Virus record (IMG/VR): IMGVR_UViG_3300042868_005166
Span: 1 to 30,904 of that record
Source: a virus
Length of the DNA stretch: 30,904 nt
Strand: one strand, 5' to 3'
The notes under the pieces were generated by a model, which did not search any database, was not told the origin of the DNA, and saw only the letters and a program-made list of their open reading frames with translations. This document shows, piece by piece, positions 24,019 to 30,079 of the stretch. The position numbers were made by a program, and so were the translations under genes. Position 1 is the first letter of the stretch. Each line of letters opens with the position of its first letter.

Positions 24019-24231
24019 CAGGTCGTCGTTGTCGTCGTAGAGATCGGATAACTTGTTGGCATTCATCCCCTCCCAGCACGCCATGCAGATGTACTGCACA
24101 GGGTCAACGAACACCACAGGGGCAATCTCCATGAAGTACTCCTCACACTCCCAACACTTATAAAGTTCAGGAAAGTTATCCTCGCACTCCCAACATGCGT
24201 CAGGGTCTTTCGGTCCGTATCTCCCCTCCAT
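23977..24231 (-). CDS. Small zinc-binding protein with three Cys pairs (84 aa)
   Basis: Its ATG has AAGGAG eight bases upstream and starts one base after the DnaB-like stop. Three Cys-x2-Cys pairs (CWEC at 13-16, CWEC at 26-29, CMAC at 49-52) indicate a zinc-binding fold. The C-terminus is a very acidic, disordered-looking tail (Asp-Asp-Asn-Asp-Asp then Leu-Asp-Asp). It is the last gene of the leftward block and overlaps the 3' end of the rightward gene by 42 bases. I do not recognise the family. Proximity to the helicase suggests a DNA-related role. Confidence 0.65.
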   Translation of the reverse strand: MEGRYGPKDPDACWECEDNFPELYKCWECEEYFMEIAPVVFVDPVQYICMACWEGMNANKLSDLYDDNDDLLLDDVALPEKDDL

Positions 24232-24232
24232 C

Positions 24233-25549
24233 TTAGAACTCCTTATCTTTGAATGTTGTCGTTGCCTTGTGGAACGACAGGTCTACCATACCAGTTGGAC
24301 CATTTCGGTGCTTGGCGATGATCGCCTTGACTTCTTCGTACTCGTTCATGATGTCGGGTGGGTTCTGACGCCACAGCATGAGCACCACATCGGCGTCCTG
24401 CTCGATGGCCCCAGAGTCCCTAAGGTCGGAGAGGCGTGGCTGCCCACCCTCACGGTGCTCCGATGACCGACTCAACTGCGACAGGGCGATGACTGGCTTG
24501 CCCATCTCTCGGGCGAGGCGCTTCAGCCCTCGGCTGATGTCGCTCGTCTCGGATACCCTGTTGGCATCCTTTGTCGTGCGGTCTGCCGTCATGAGTTGCA
24601 GGTAGTCGACCACAATCAGGTCGAGCCCATGCTCTGACTCGATGCGTCGGCACCGACCACGAAGATCGGCAGCGGTTGCTACAGGTGTGTCGTCGATGAT
24701 GATCTTCGCATCCAGAAGGCTGCCCGCTGATGCTGCGATGCGTGCGATGTCGATGCCCTTGATGTCGCCGCGCCGGATTCTGCCGATGTCGATGCCCGAC
24801 ACCCCCGCTACGAGGCGCGTCGAGAGTTGCTCCTTGCTCATCTCCAACGAGAACACGGCAACGCTCTTGCCATGTCGAACAGCGGCGTGCTGCGCCATGT
24901 TCAGCGCGAGGCTCGTCTTTCCCACCGAAGGGCGCGCTGCGATGATGACTAGGTCGCTGTTCTGCCACCCGCCTGTGATGCGATCGATGCTGTTCAGTCC
25001 CGATGGGATGCCGAGCCGCTCCCCCTTGTGCTCGACCATGAACTTGATCTGCTCGATGGTCTCGGGGATCAGTTGGTTCAGCGTGATCGCGTTCTCCGCC
25101 TTGCGCTTGCGGTTCAGGGAATAGATGATCGACTCCGCCTTGTCGATGGATGCATCCACCTCGGGATCATCCTCGTACCCGATCTCTGCGATCTTGTGTG
25201 CGCCAGAGATGATGGCACGCATCACCGACTTGCGCTCCACGATGGTGATGTACTGCTCGGCGTTCACTGATGTCGGCGTATCGTGCAGGTACCCCGAGAG
25301 GATGCTACCCCAACCCGGCCCCGACATGGGCTCGACCGTCGTGAGAGAGTCTGCCACCGACACGACATCGGGCACGCCGCCACGCCGCACGATGGAACGG
25401 ATGGCAGAGAACGCAGAGCGATGATCGGGGAGGAAGAAGTCCTCCTCCGAAAGCCGCTCACAAGCGATTGACGCAACAGTCGGGTCGATAAGCATCGAAC
25501 CGATGATGCTGCGCTCCGCCTCCTGTGATACTGGTGTTGTCCTACTCAT
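24233..25549 (-). CDS. dnaB: Replicative DNA helicase, DnaB family
   Basis: This 438-aa protein is the hexameric replicative helicase. The N-terminal primase-interaction domain is visible from EAERSIIGSMLIDPTV (10-25) to about 145. The RecA-like motor has Walker A ARPSVGKTS (205-213), the FSLEMS motif (233-238), Walker B LIVVDYLQLM (311-320), SQLSR (357-361) and RLSDLRDSGAIEQDAD (372-387) with the arginine-finger region following. Length is typical. It would unwind phage DNA, presumably with the host primase and polymerase, since no polymerase or primase is visible. It lies far downstream in a long leftward operon, and its ATG overlaps the stop of the upstream small ORF. Confidence 0.92.
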   Translation of the reverse strand: MSRTTPVSQEAERSIIGSMLIDPTVASIACERLSEEDFFLPDHRSAFSAIRSIVRRGGVPDVVSVADSLTTVEPMSGPGWGSILSGYLHDTPTSVNAEQYITIVERKSVMRAIISGAHKIAEIGYEDDPEVDASIDKAESIIYSLNRKRKAENAITLNQLIPETIEQIKFMVEHKGERLGIPSGLNSIDRITGGWQNSDLVIIAARPSVGKTSLALNMAQHAAVRHGKSVAVFSLEMSKEQLSTRLVAGVSGIDIGRIRRGDIKGIDIARIAASAGSLLDAKIIIDDTPVATAADLRGRCRRIESEHGLDLIVVDYLQLMTADRTTKDANRVSETSDISRGLKRLAREMGKPVIALSQLSRSSEHREGGQPRLSDLRDSGAIEQDADVVLMLWRQNPPDIMNEYEEVKAIIAKHRNGPTGMVDLSFHKATTTFKDKEF

Positions 25550-25800
25550 TTGGCTGCTCCAAGCGTCAGAAGGACATACAATCCTACGATGACTATCCCT
25601 AGCACAGTATCATGATGCTGCGTCCTCTTGCTCGGCACGGCTGGCATTCTTCGGATGCCTGATGCGGGGGACGTACCATCCGCATCCTCCGTCGTCCACA
25701 TCACAGTACCAACCGTCCGCCTCTGGGTGTCCGCACCGAGGGCATGGCTGGACGGAGTATCGTGGGTGGTATAGTTTCCAGTGTCGTTTGGCTGCGTCAT
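25546..25800 (-). CDS. Possible small membrane protein overlapping a zinc-ribbon gene (84 aa)
   Basis: This frame starts with an ATG that overlaps the stop of the 140-aa gene (ATGA) and ends in an ATGA overlap with dnaB. The C-terminal 20 residues (VLGIVIVGLYVLLTLGAA) are a convincing membrane span. Residues 1-60 are polar Thr/Asp/Ser-rich and would be the out-of-frame partner of the zinc-ribbon gene at 25610-25807. An internal ATG at 25647 would give a 33-aa peptide that contains the span and avoids most of the overlap. Only the last 64 bases are free of the other gene. It is either a true overlapping gene or a short peptide from the internal start. Confidence 0.4.
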   Translation of the reverse strand: MTQPNDTGNYTTHDTPSSHALGADTQRRTVGTVMWTTEDADGTSPASGIRRMPAVPSKRTQHHDTVLGIVIVGLYVLLTLGAAK

Positions 25801-25807
25801 CCTTCAC
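25610..25807 (-). CDS. Zinc-ribbon protein (65 aa), GTG start
   Basis: This frame carries the clear zinc-ribbon sequence CPRCGHPEADGWYCDV...GCGW (Cys-x2-Cys...Cys-x6-Cys). It has no good ATG near the stop of the upstream gene. A GTG at 25807, inside the last codons of that gene and preceded by AGAGG, is the best start, while an in-frame ATG at 25894 would lie 98 bases inside it. Its stop overlaps no clear start, unlike the competing frame at 25546-25800. The residues preceding the ribbon (WKLYHPRYSVQP) look like real protein. Confidence 0.55.
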   Translation of the reverse strand: MKDDAAKRHWKLYHPRYSVQPCPRCGHPEADGWYCDVDDGGCGWYVPRIRHPKNASRAEQEDAAS

Positions 25808-26219
25808 CCCTCTTTGTCCAGACTGATTTTGTTCGCTCTCTAGCCTTGGTTCCGACTGGGATGAGTTCGTCTTTGGCTGTGATTCTTGGTTCATAACCTA
25901 CCCCCGCAAACATGGCTGGAAGTCCTATACTACCAGCCGATAAGTCCCAATGCAACTCCGACTCCGATGTGTGAGCCGCGAGGGGCGAGCACGGAACTGT
26001 AAGCACCCGCCCTCCTATGTCGTCTGGGTCCTTCGACCCGACCGGAGAGAGGACGATCCTCCCCCATAGATTACAGTCTGGGCAGTTGATTGCTACCTCA
26101 AACTCCTCGTCAAGATGGAACTCGGGCTGATGCCCTAACTCCCGAGCCTTCCGACCCGCTGCGATGCGCTCGTCCCAGAACCGTCTCTTCTTCTTCTCGT
26201 ATGCGTGATGATTCCTCAT
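25797..26219 (-). CDS. Unknown protein with Cys motif (140 aa)
   Basis: The ATG at 26219 is preferred over upstream in-frame codons because GGAGGGGG lies directly before it and it overlaps the stop of the 53-aa gene (ATGA). The N-terminal 35 residues are basic and helical (YEKKKRRFWDERIAAGRKA). CPDC at about 47-50 and a single later Cys suggest a metal site. The C-terminal half has no recognisable motif and a basic end (KARERTKSVWTKRGE). No family recognised. Confidence 0.65.
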   Translation of the reverse strand: MRNHHAYEKKKRRFWDERIAAGRKARELGHQPEFHLDEEFEVAINCPDCNLWGRIVLSPVGSKDPDDIGGRVLTVPCSPLAAHTSESELHWDLSAGSIGLPAMFAGVGYEPRITAKDELIPVGTKARERTKSVWTKRGEG

Positions 26220-26377
26220 TCCCCCTCCTTCTCTAGTCCCTCTATGGCACGGTGGATGCTCTGCTCGATGATGATGTCGTGGCACTCGTCGCAGGTTCCG
26301 TCATACCAAAGTCCATCTAGATCGGGAAACCCGCACAGTTTACACTCCTCGTCGTCAACCGTTTTCATGTCGCTCAT
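26216..26377 (-). CDS. Very short zinc-finger-like gene (53 aa)
   Basis: This short gene is easy to miss. It starts in an ATGA overlap with the RlpA-like gene and ends in an ATGA overlap with the 140-aa gene, so it fits exactly into the coupled chain. It has the Cys pairs CKLC (12-15) and CDEC (29-32) around a Gly-Leu-Trp-Tyr-Asp-Gly hairpin, then a C-terminal helix. The two pairs strongly suggest a zinc ribbon. Function unknown. Confidence 0.7.
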   Translation of the reverse strand: MSDMKTVDDEECKLCGFPDLDGLWYDGTCDECHDIIIEQSIHRAIEGLEKEGE

Positions 26378-26754
26378 CTACCCTCCTCCAAATACCTGAT
26401 GAACACGCGATCCGTTCCCTTCCCGAGATCATGCCCGAGGGCGATGAAGGCGAGCGGGCTGATGTCGATGATCGACCTCTTCTGTCTGCACGCACCGCAA
26501 AAATCCCTGACGAGCACGCGCACCGTCCGACCTGTTGTCTTGCTCGTGATGATCGCAGTCCTCGGTCGCATCCCCCAGCGGAACCACCCCGCTGCTGCGT
26601 AATACTTCTGCTCACCCTTCAGGTATGGGTGGCACGCATCAGATCGACCAAGGAACGACACCCCCTTCGGGCAGCGGGCACCGTACCATGTAGCCCTGTC
26701 GGGGATTGACGGCTGCCCTGCGATGAGGACAGCCGCCAAGATTGCCGCGATCAT
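26374..26754 (-). CDS. Secreted RlpA-like double-psi beta-barrel protein
   Basis: This 126-aa protein begins with a short signal-like hydrophobic stretch (MIAAILAAVLIAG), then TWYGARCPKG, AAAGWFRWGMRPRTA and GRTVRVLVRDFCGAC...IIDISPLAFIALG (about 75-107). This order, with an Asp (Asp84) after the Val-Arg strand and Asp-(I/L)-Ser-x2-Ala later, matches the double-psi beta-barrel of RlpA/expansin-like proteins, which bind or cut peptidoglycan. Four cysteines (28, 41, 86, 89) could form disulfides, consistent with export. It might act in cell entry or lysis, or modify the host wall. It lies in a block of tiny genes, not with the tail genes, so its role is uncertain. Confidence 0.65.
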   Translation of the reverse strand: MIAAILAAVLIAGQPSIPDRATWYGARCPKGVSFLGRSDACHPYLKGEQKYYAAAGWFRWGMRPRTAIITSKTTGRTVRVLVRDFCGACRQKRSIIDISPLAFIALGHDLGKGTDRVFIRYLEEGR

Positions 26755-26993
26755 TCTTTCTCCGTCATCTCTGCGCCATCAATGATGGAGAACGCATGTT
26801 CCGTCCTCCACCCGCACTTCACGCAGTTGAAGAAGTACGAACTGTATCCATGGTCGTCTCCGTATGAGTATGCCTTCTCCCCCTTGTACTCCCAACCTCC
26901 TAAACCGTCGGAGACTATCTCGTACCCTACGATCTCCAACTCCTCACTGACGATCTCTCCGCCACAATCCTTGTGCGTGATCGCTTCACTCAT
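26751..26993 (-). CDS. Small zinc-binding protein (80 aa)
   Basis: Called from the ATG at 26993, because the longer frame extends through the upstream gene. Its start overlaps the 50-aa gene (ATGA) and its stop overlaps the RlpA-like ATG. The Cys-Gly-Gly at about 10-12 and the pair in FNCVKCGWRTE (about 60-64) suggest a zinc site split by a Gly/Tyr-rich loop. It has no recognised family. Confidence 0.65.
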   Translation of the reverse strand: MSEAITHKDCGGEIVSEELEIVGYEIVSDGLGGWEYKGEKAYSYGDDHGYSSYFFNCVKCGWRTEHAFSIIDGAEMTEKE

Positions 26994-27142
26994 GATACCA
27001 ACCCCCTTACTGCGAACCCTACAATGAACACCGAGGCGAATAGGAACGCCACTGTGATTCTCCACCAGAACTTGCGGCGCTTCTCCTCCTCGTTGTGCCT
27101 ACGAATAACCTGAAACAACTTTGCCCGACTGATCTCACTCAT
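26990..27142 (-). CDS. Small membrane protein (50 aa)
   Basis: Called from the ATG at 27142 (MSEISRAKLF), just inside the end of the 94-aa gene. The N-terminal half is strongly basic (RRHNEEEKRRKFWWR), and about 29-46 (ITVAFLFASVFIVGFAV) is one membrane span. By the positive-inside rule the N-terminus would be cytoplasmic. Stop overlaps the start of the zinc-binding gene as ATGA. No family recognised. Confidence 0.65.
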   Translation of the reverse strand: MSEISRAKLFQVIRRHNEEEKRRKFWWRITVAFLFASVFIVGFAVRGLVS

Positions 27143-27419
27143 ACACAACCCGCCTCTCTGCCACGTCGGCATACGCTACGTCATCCCTGTCCTTGAAGTA
27201 CTCCGCGATGGCGTCCGGCTCGGGGATCCTACCCTCTGGATCAAAGCCATGCAACTCTAGGTTGCACATGGTCCGATACGCTGCCAGAACCGCGTCGTAA
27301 TGAGTATCGTAGAATCCACCGAGCACCTGACCGTCAATGATAATCAGATTCTCGTACACTACGAACTGATCTCCGTCATCCTCTATCACCCGCGGATTCT
27401 CCTTATTCTCGTACGTCAT
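27135..27419 (-). CDS. Acidic protein, unknown (94 aa)
   Basis: AGGAGG lies five bases before its ATG, and the upstream stop overlaps it (ATGA). The sequence has two short beta segments (QFVVYENLIIIDGQVLGGFY), then a helix with an Asp-Ala-Val-Leu-Ala-Ala pattern and an acidic tail. No recognised motif. It overlaps the start of the 50-aa gene by eight bases. Confidence 0.7.
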   Translation of the reverse strand: MTYENKENPRVIEDDGDQFVVYENLIIIDGQVLGGFYDTHYDAVLAAYRTMCNLELHGFDPEGRIPEPDAIAEYFKDRDDVAYADVAERRVVYE

Positions 27420-27514
27420 AGAACCTCCTTACCAAAACTGCTGAAGAATAGTGCGGCAAAGATAAGCAGTGCCACAACCTTCATCCTGACCGTATCCTTC
27501 TCGTACTCCGTCAT
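27416..27514 (-). CDS. Very short membrane peptide gene (32 aa)
   Basis: This ORF, from the ATG at 27514 to the TGA at 27416, encodes a polar start and one membrane span (VVALLIFAALFF). Both ends are in ATGA overlaps, with the 116-aa gene upstream and the 94-aa gene downstream. The last codons contain the RBS of the next gene. Such a tiny single-span protein could be a regulator of a membrane complex or a lysis factor. The coding call rests on the coupling. Confidence 0.55.
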   Translation of the reverse strand: MTEYEKDTVRMKVVALLIFAALFFSSFGKEVL

Positions 27515-27861
27515 GCTACCCCCCTCTCTGCTGCTGCCCTCTCCGTGATCTTTGCCACGGAGTAGTGCGAGTCCACGATACCATCATCCAGTCCCCTTGC
27601 ATAGGCTCGCATCAAGTAGTATGCAATGCGCTTCGGCACCGCACCGATCCCGAGTACGTCCCTCACTCCCCCTGCGCGATTCACCTTCTGATACAACTTC
27701 CACCCCCCATACTCTCCCTGCAAGTAGTACCACCCCAGCGTGGAGCGGGCGATACCCTCCTCGTACTCCGTGTAGGCTCCGGTCCCCTCGGGGTGCCCTG
27801 CCCTACGGTTGATACCATCAACCACCTGCTGCAAGTCCTTCTTCGTGATCTGTTCGCTCAT
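27511..27861 (-). CDS. Unknown protein (116 aa)
   Basis: Called from the ATG at 27861 (MSEQITKKDL), preceded by GGAGGGTGAGATC. The first 20 residues are helical. WYYLQGEYGGWKLYQKVN and a helical end with Ala-Tyr-Ala-Arg-Gly-Leu-Asp-Asp-Gly follow. The aromatic pattern is like small conserved actinobacteriophage proteins, but I cannot name a family. It overlaps the 32-aa gene (ATGA). Confidence 0.7.
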   Translation of the reverse strand: MSEQITKKDLQQVVDGINRRAGHPEGTGAYTEYEEGIARSTLGWYYLQGEYGGWKLYQKVNRAGGVRDVLGIGAVPKRIAYYLMRAYARGLDDGIVDSHYSVAKITERAAAERGVA

Positions 27862-27875
27862 GATCTCACCCTCCT

Positions 27876-28082
27876 TCAATACACTCCAGTGCCGCCACAC
27901 CCGCACACACCGTCCTCGCACTGTGCGCCCTCCTCTAGGATCATAGCGCAACCGTACTTCTCCGAACGGTGCTCCTCACACTTCACGCAATACGCTGTGA
28001 GGACCCCGCTCTCGTTATTGTCCGCGTGATACTCTGCCTCTTTGCCGCAGAAGCACCACAGAATCTGATCGTCTACGCTCAT
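27876..28082 (-). CDS. Cys-rich zinc-binding protein (68 aa)
   Basis: This 68-aa protein has CFCG (10-13) and a CVKC pair (about 32-35) followed by a His, plus a Cys-rich tail (QCEDGVCGCGGTG). It is preceded by GGGGAGAGATC, and its start overlaps the upstream gene stop. The two pairs suggest a zinc ribbon, and the tail may hold a second metal site. It has no recognised family. Confidence 0.7.
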   Translation of the reverse strand: MSVDDQILWCFCGKEAEYHADNNESGVLTAYCVKCEEHRSEKYGCAMILEEGAQCEDGVCGCGGTGVY

Positions 28083-28303
28083 GATCTCTCCCCCTCATGC
28101 TCTTCGCACGTATCCCCTTCGTCGGGGTATGCGAGCACTGCACTGCACAACTCTGAAGCGCATTCTCGCAGACCGTATCCGTCACCGTTATCCACGCTGA
28201 TCTCACGCACCCCGTTCGCATCCAGTGTGTGTGCCCACTCTAATGCCTGCTCTAGGGTATCAAAGCGGGCGCTGATCTCCACGAACGTCTTCTCTTTGCT
28301 CAT
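28079..28303 (-). CDS. Small protein, unknown (74 aa)
   Basis: The ATG has GGAGGAGTC directly upstream and is in an ATGA overlap with the preceding gene. The N-terminal part is a beta-alpha unit with an ISARFDTLEQALEWAHTLD segment, as in small phage accessory proteins, then VREISVDNGDGYGL and a Cys/Glu tail. I do not recognise it. Confidence 0.65.
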   Translation of the reverse strand: MSKEKTFVEISARFDTLEQALEWAHTLDANGVREISVDNGDGYGLRECASELCSAVLAYPDEGDTCEEHEGERS

Positions 28304-28527
28304 GACTCCTCCTGCATACGCTGCGCATACTCCAGTGATCCCTTGGTGCCCGCCTGCACCTCGTATCGTGATGGTACGTAGTTCCCCCAGTAATCTGTGT
28401 GCCCAACCTCACCGAGCACACACTCACCGTCCTCTATGGCACGCATAGCCGCCCGCCCTACGGATCCTTCTAGCCGCCATGCCATGCCACTGTCAATCAA
28501 CTCTTGAAGATTATTCACGTCAATCAT
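28300..28527 (-). CDS. Conserved small phage protein, unknown (75 aa)
   Basis: The ATG has GGAGGTGGAATC just upstream and overlaps the preceding stop. HTDYWGNYVPSRYEVQAGTK is a compact, well-defined segment that resembles small proteins in actinobacteriophages. About 3-20 forms a helix containing Met-Ala-Trp-Arg-Leu. Its function is unknown. Confidence 0.7.
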   Translation of the reverse strand: MIDVNNLQELIDSGMAWRLEGSVGRAAMRAIEDGECVLGEVGHTDYWGNYVPSRYEVQAGTKGSLEYAQRMQEES

Positions 28528-28877
28528 GATTCCACCTCCACTGTGCTGCCTGTACTGAAGTCATAGACTGCCGCCTGACCGTACTCACGCGCGACCCGCA
28601 TGGCGTCATGCAGCGTCGCTGTGATGAGCACCGGGTCCACGTGGATTCTGCCACCGTCAATCCATGCACCTACTGCACGTGCTCCCCTGTGCGCATACCC
28701 CTGCGCCACGGACTCCAGCGCCATGATGACTGCGAACTCATCCGCGCCCGCCTCCAGTGTGACTGCCGTGCCGTGCTCCACCCCCACTGCGTACCCTCGC
28801 TGCGGGGTGATCGGCTGAAGGGTATCGGCTGCGAACGTGCCGCCACCGTCCCTGATGATCTGCTCCAGCGTTCCCAT
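28524..28877 (-). CDS. Unknown protein (117 aa)
   Basis: Called from the ATG at 28877 with the leader GATAGGAGGGATC directly upstream. The longer frame would overlap the leader. GTFAADTLQPITPQRGYAVG, then GRIHVDPVLITATLHDAMR and REYGQAAVYDFSTGS, form a compact alpha/beta protein similar in style to small conserved actinobacteriophage proteins. No catalytic motif is visible. The stop overlaps the next gene's ATG. Confidence 0.7.
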   Translation of the reverse strand: MGTLEQIIRDGGGTFAADTLQPITPQRGYAVGVEHGTAVTLEAGADEFAVIMALESVAQGYAHRGARAVGAWIDGGRIHVDPVLITATLHDAMRVAREYGQAAVYDFSTGSTVEVES

Positions 28878-28890
28878 GATCCCTCCTATC
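28874..28890 (-). promoter_or_regulatory. Duplicated translation leader, copy 1
   Basis: GATAGGAGGGATCATGG on the minus strand spans the RBS and start of the 117-aa gene. An exact copy spans the start of the 84-aa gene (29137-29153). The GGAGG-to-ATG spacing is four to five bases. Confidence 0.75.
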
Positions 28891-29140
28891 CTGCGCTCTG
28901 CGTGGTGGCAACATGCCACCCTCTGCCCGGGCAGCCCACCCCGACTGCCTCACCCCATACACTGACTGAATTAGGCGCTGGGTATGGCTCTACCCTCACC
29001 CGCGCACTACATAGGCGGCATGATGCCACCGCGTACGCATTCCAGCCCGTGCCGTATAGGTGCGAGAACTTCTTCAAGATGTGCCCACGATCCGTCGCTG
29101 CCTGTCTGGCGATCCCTCGCAACGCTCGCATGTCTTCCAT
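28886..29140 (-). CDS. Small protein with Cys motif, unknown (84 aa)
   Basis: The ATG is preceded by the same GATAGGAGGGATC leader as the downstream 117-aa gene. It has an N-terminal helix (MRALRGIARQAA), an ILKKFSHLYGTGWNAYAVAS segment, CRLC (about 42-45) and a later Cys (VGCPG). The Cys-x2-Cys may bind zinc. No recognised family. Confidence 0.65.
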   Translation of the reverse strand: MEDMRALRGIARQAATDRGHILKKFSHLYGTGWNAYAVASCRLCSARVRVEPYPAPNSVSVWGEAVGVGCPGRGWHVATTQSAG

Positions 29141-29153
29141 GATCCCTCCTATC
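29137..29153 (-). promoter_or_regulatory. Duplicated translation leader, copy 2
   Basis: This is the second copy of the 17-base sequence GATAGGAGGGATCATGG on the minus strand. It follows the perfect hairpin at 29155-29180 and reads into the 84-aa gene. Confidence 0.75.
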
Positions 29154-29154
29154 C

Positions 29155-29180
29155 GGGGAGGGGGTATGCACCCCCTCCCC
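29155..29180 (-). repeat. Perfect 10-bp hairpin between the first two leftward genes
   Basis: GGGGAGGGGG (29155-29164) pairs perfectly with CCCCCTCCCC (29171-29180) over a TATGCA loop. It lies in the 52-base gap after the first leftward gene and just upstream of the RBS of the second. No T-tract follows on either strand. It may limit read-through, protect an mRNA end, or act as a processing site that sets expression of the rest of the block. Confidence 0.75.
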
Positions 29181-29192
29181 CTATCCCTGACT

Positions 29193-29573
29193 CTAGCAGG
29201 CTGTTAGTGCCAGCACAATCCTAGCGCGGGCGCCGTCCTCTGCTAGTTGCTGCTGGTATGCCTGATCCTCAGCGACTGCCCTGCGCACGATACTCTGATG
29301 CCTACTCGTGGTGACGGAGTACTTCTCCGCCGGCACGATCCAGCCGCGATCCTTGGTGAACCATGCGATGGGAGTGAAGTAGGAGCGCACCACGTAGGTT
29401 ATGCGACCCCCCTCACAATCCGCACGCCACTGCTCGTATGCCTCCCCGCGCATGATCCCCTCGTAGAAGGATGATCCCCCGCGCACCGATTCTGCGTTCA
29501 ATGCGCCCGCGTGGAACGTCATGCGCTCCGCGATCGCTCGCACTGCCTGTCGCTGGTTGATCCGTGCTGCCAT
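29193..29573 (-). CDS. Conserved small phage protein, first gene of leftward block (126 aa)
   Basis: This gene, with AGGGGGT before its ATG, is the promoter-proximal leftward gene. Segments such as YVVRSYFTPIAWFTKDRGWI, EKYSVTTSRHQSIVRRA and the helical start INQRQAVRAIAERM resemble a small conserved protein of actinobacteriophages, whose function is unknown. A strong hairpin follows its stop. Confidence 0.7.
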   Translation of the reverse strand: MAARINQRQAVRAIAERMTFHAGALNAESVRGGSSFYEGIMRGEAYEQWRADCEGGRITYVVRSYFTPIAWFTKDRGWIVPAEKYSVTTSRHQSIVRRAVAEDQAYQQQLAEDGARARIVLALTAC

Positions 29574-29692
29574 GTCTGTACCCCCTATGCCCTAGCGGGC
29601 TGCGTCACCCCTGCTGGGGAGACTGTCTGCCGCTAGGAGGCATGGTCTCATGCTCGCTGTGCTCATGTCAATGGGGTAAGTGTTAACGTTTG

Positions 29693-29708
29693 ATTAAGTT
29701 TCCTTAAC
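29693..29708 (+). repeat. Operator-like near-palindrome, copy 1
   Basis: ATTAAGTTTCCTTAAC is nearly palindromic (TTAAG/CTTAA). TTAA half-sites recur at 29683, 29694 and 29704, about one helical turn apart. A 15/16 match lies in the opposite orientation at 30080-30095. Confidence 0.7.
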
Positions 29709-29905
29709 CTGTATGGATACTGTGGGGGAGTATGTGAGGGGGTGTATGTGAGCCGGGCTCAGGTGAGGGGTGCTCAGGTTCGGAGGGCATGCCTGCTGAA
29801 GTGGGGTGGGGGGGGTAATACACACTCCCCCCTACCTAGACAAGGAGGCTTGTCTGCCACGACAAGGATGGTTGACTTTTTCTGCACCCCCCCTCGCCCC
29901 CCAGC

Positions 29906-29911
29906 ATTATA
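29906..29911 (-). promoter_or_regulatory. Possible leftward promoter -10 box
   Basis: On the minus strand this is TATAAT, a perfect -10 box. There is no good -35 box (TTACCA lies 19 bases upstream). If used, it would start a transcript near 29899, with a leader of about 325 bases before the first leftward gene. It could need an activator. Confidence 0.35.
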
Positions 29912-30079
29912 GGCGACAGGCGTGCGTGCGTGGTAATACCCCACCTCCTAAACTTTGCATACCCTCTGACAACCCCCCGCCTCCGTCCAAGCACAAAGTG
30001 ACTACCGGCCTAGGCTTTTCATTGACAGGTATATGAACGAGAAGGCTTTTCAGCGTCTATGTAAAAACCTGCATATATT

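Noticed and set aside
29806-30036. Rightward ORF of 76 codons in the non-coding region
   Set aside because: It reads through G-runs and C-runs, giving Pro-rich filler, without an RBS or a family-like segment.
30022-30050. TTGACA at 30022 as a rightward promoter for the 159-aa gene
   Set aside because: No acceptable -10 box lies 15-19 bases downstream.
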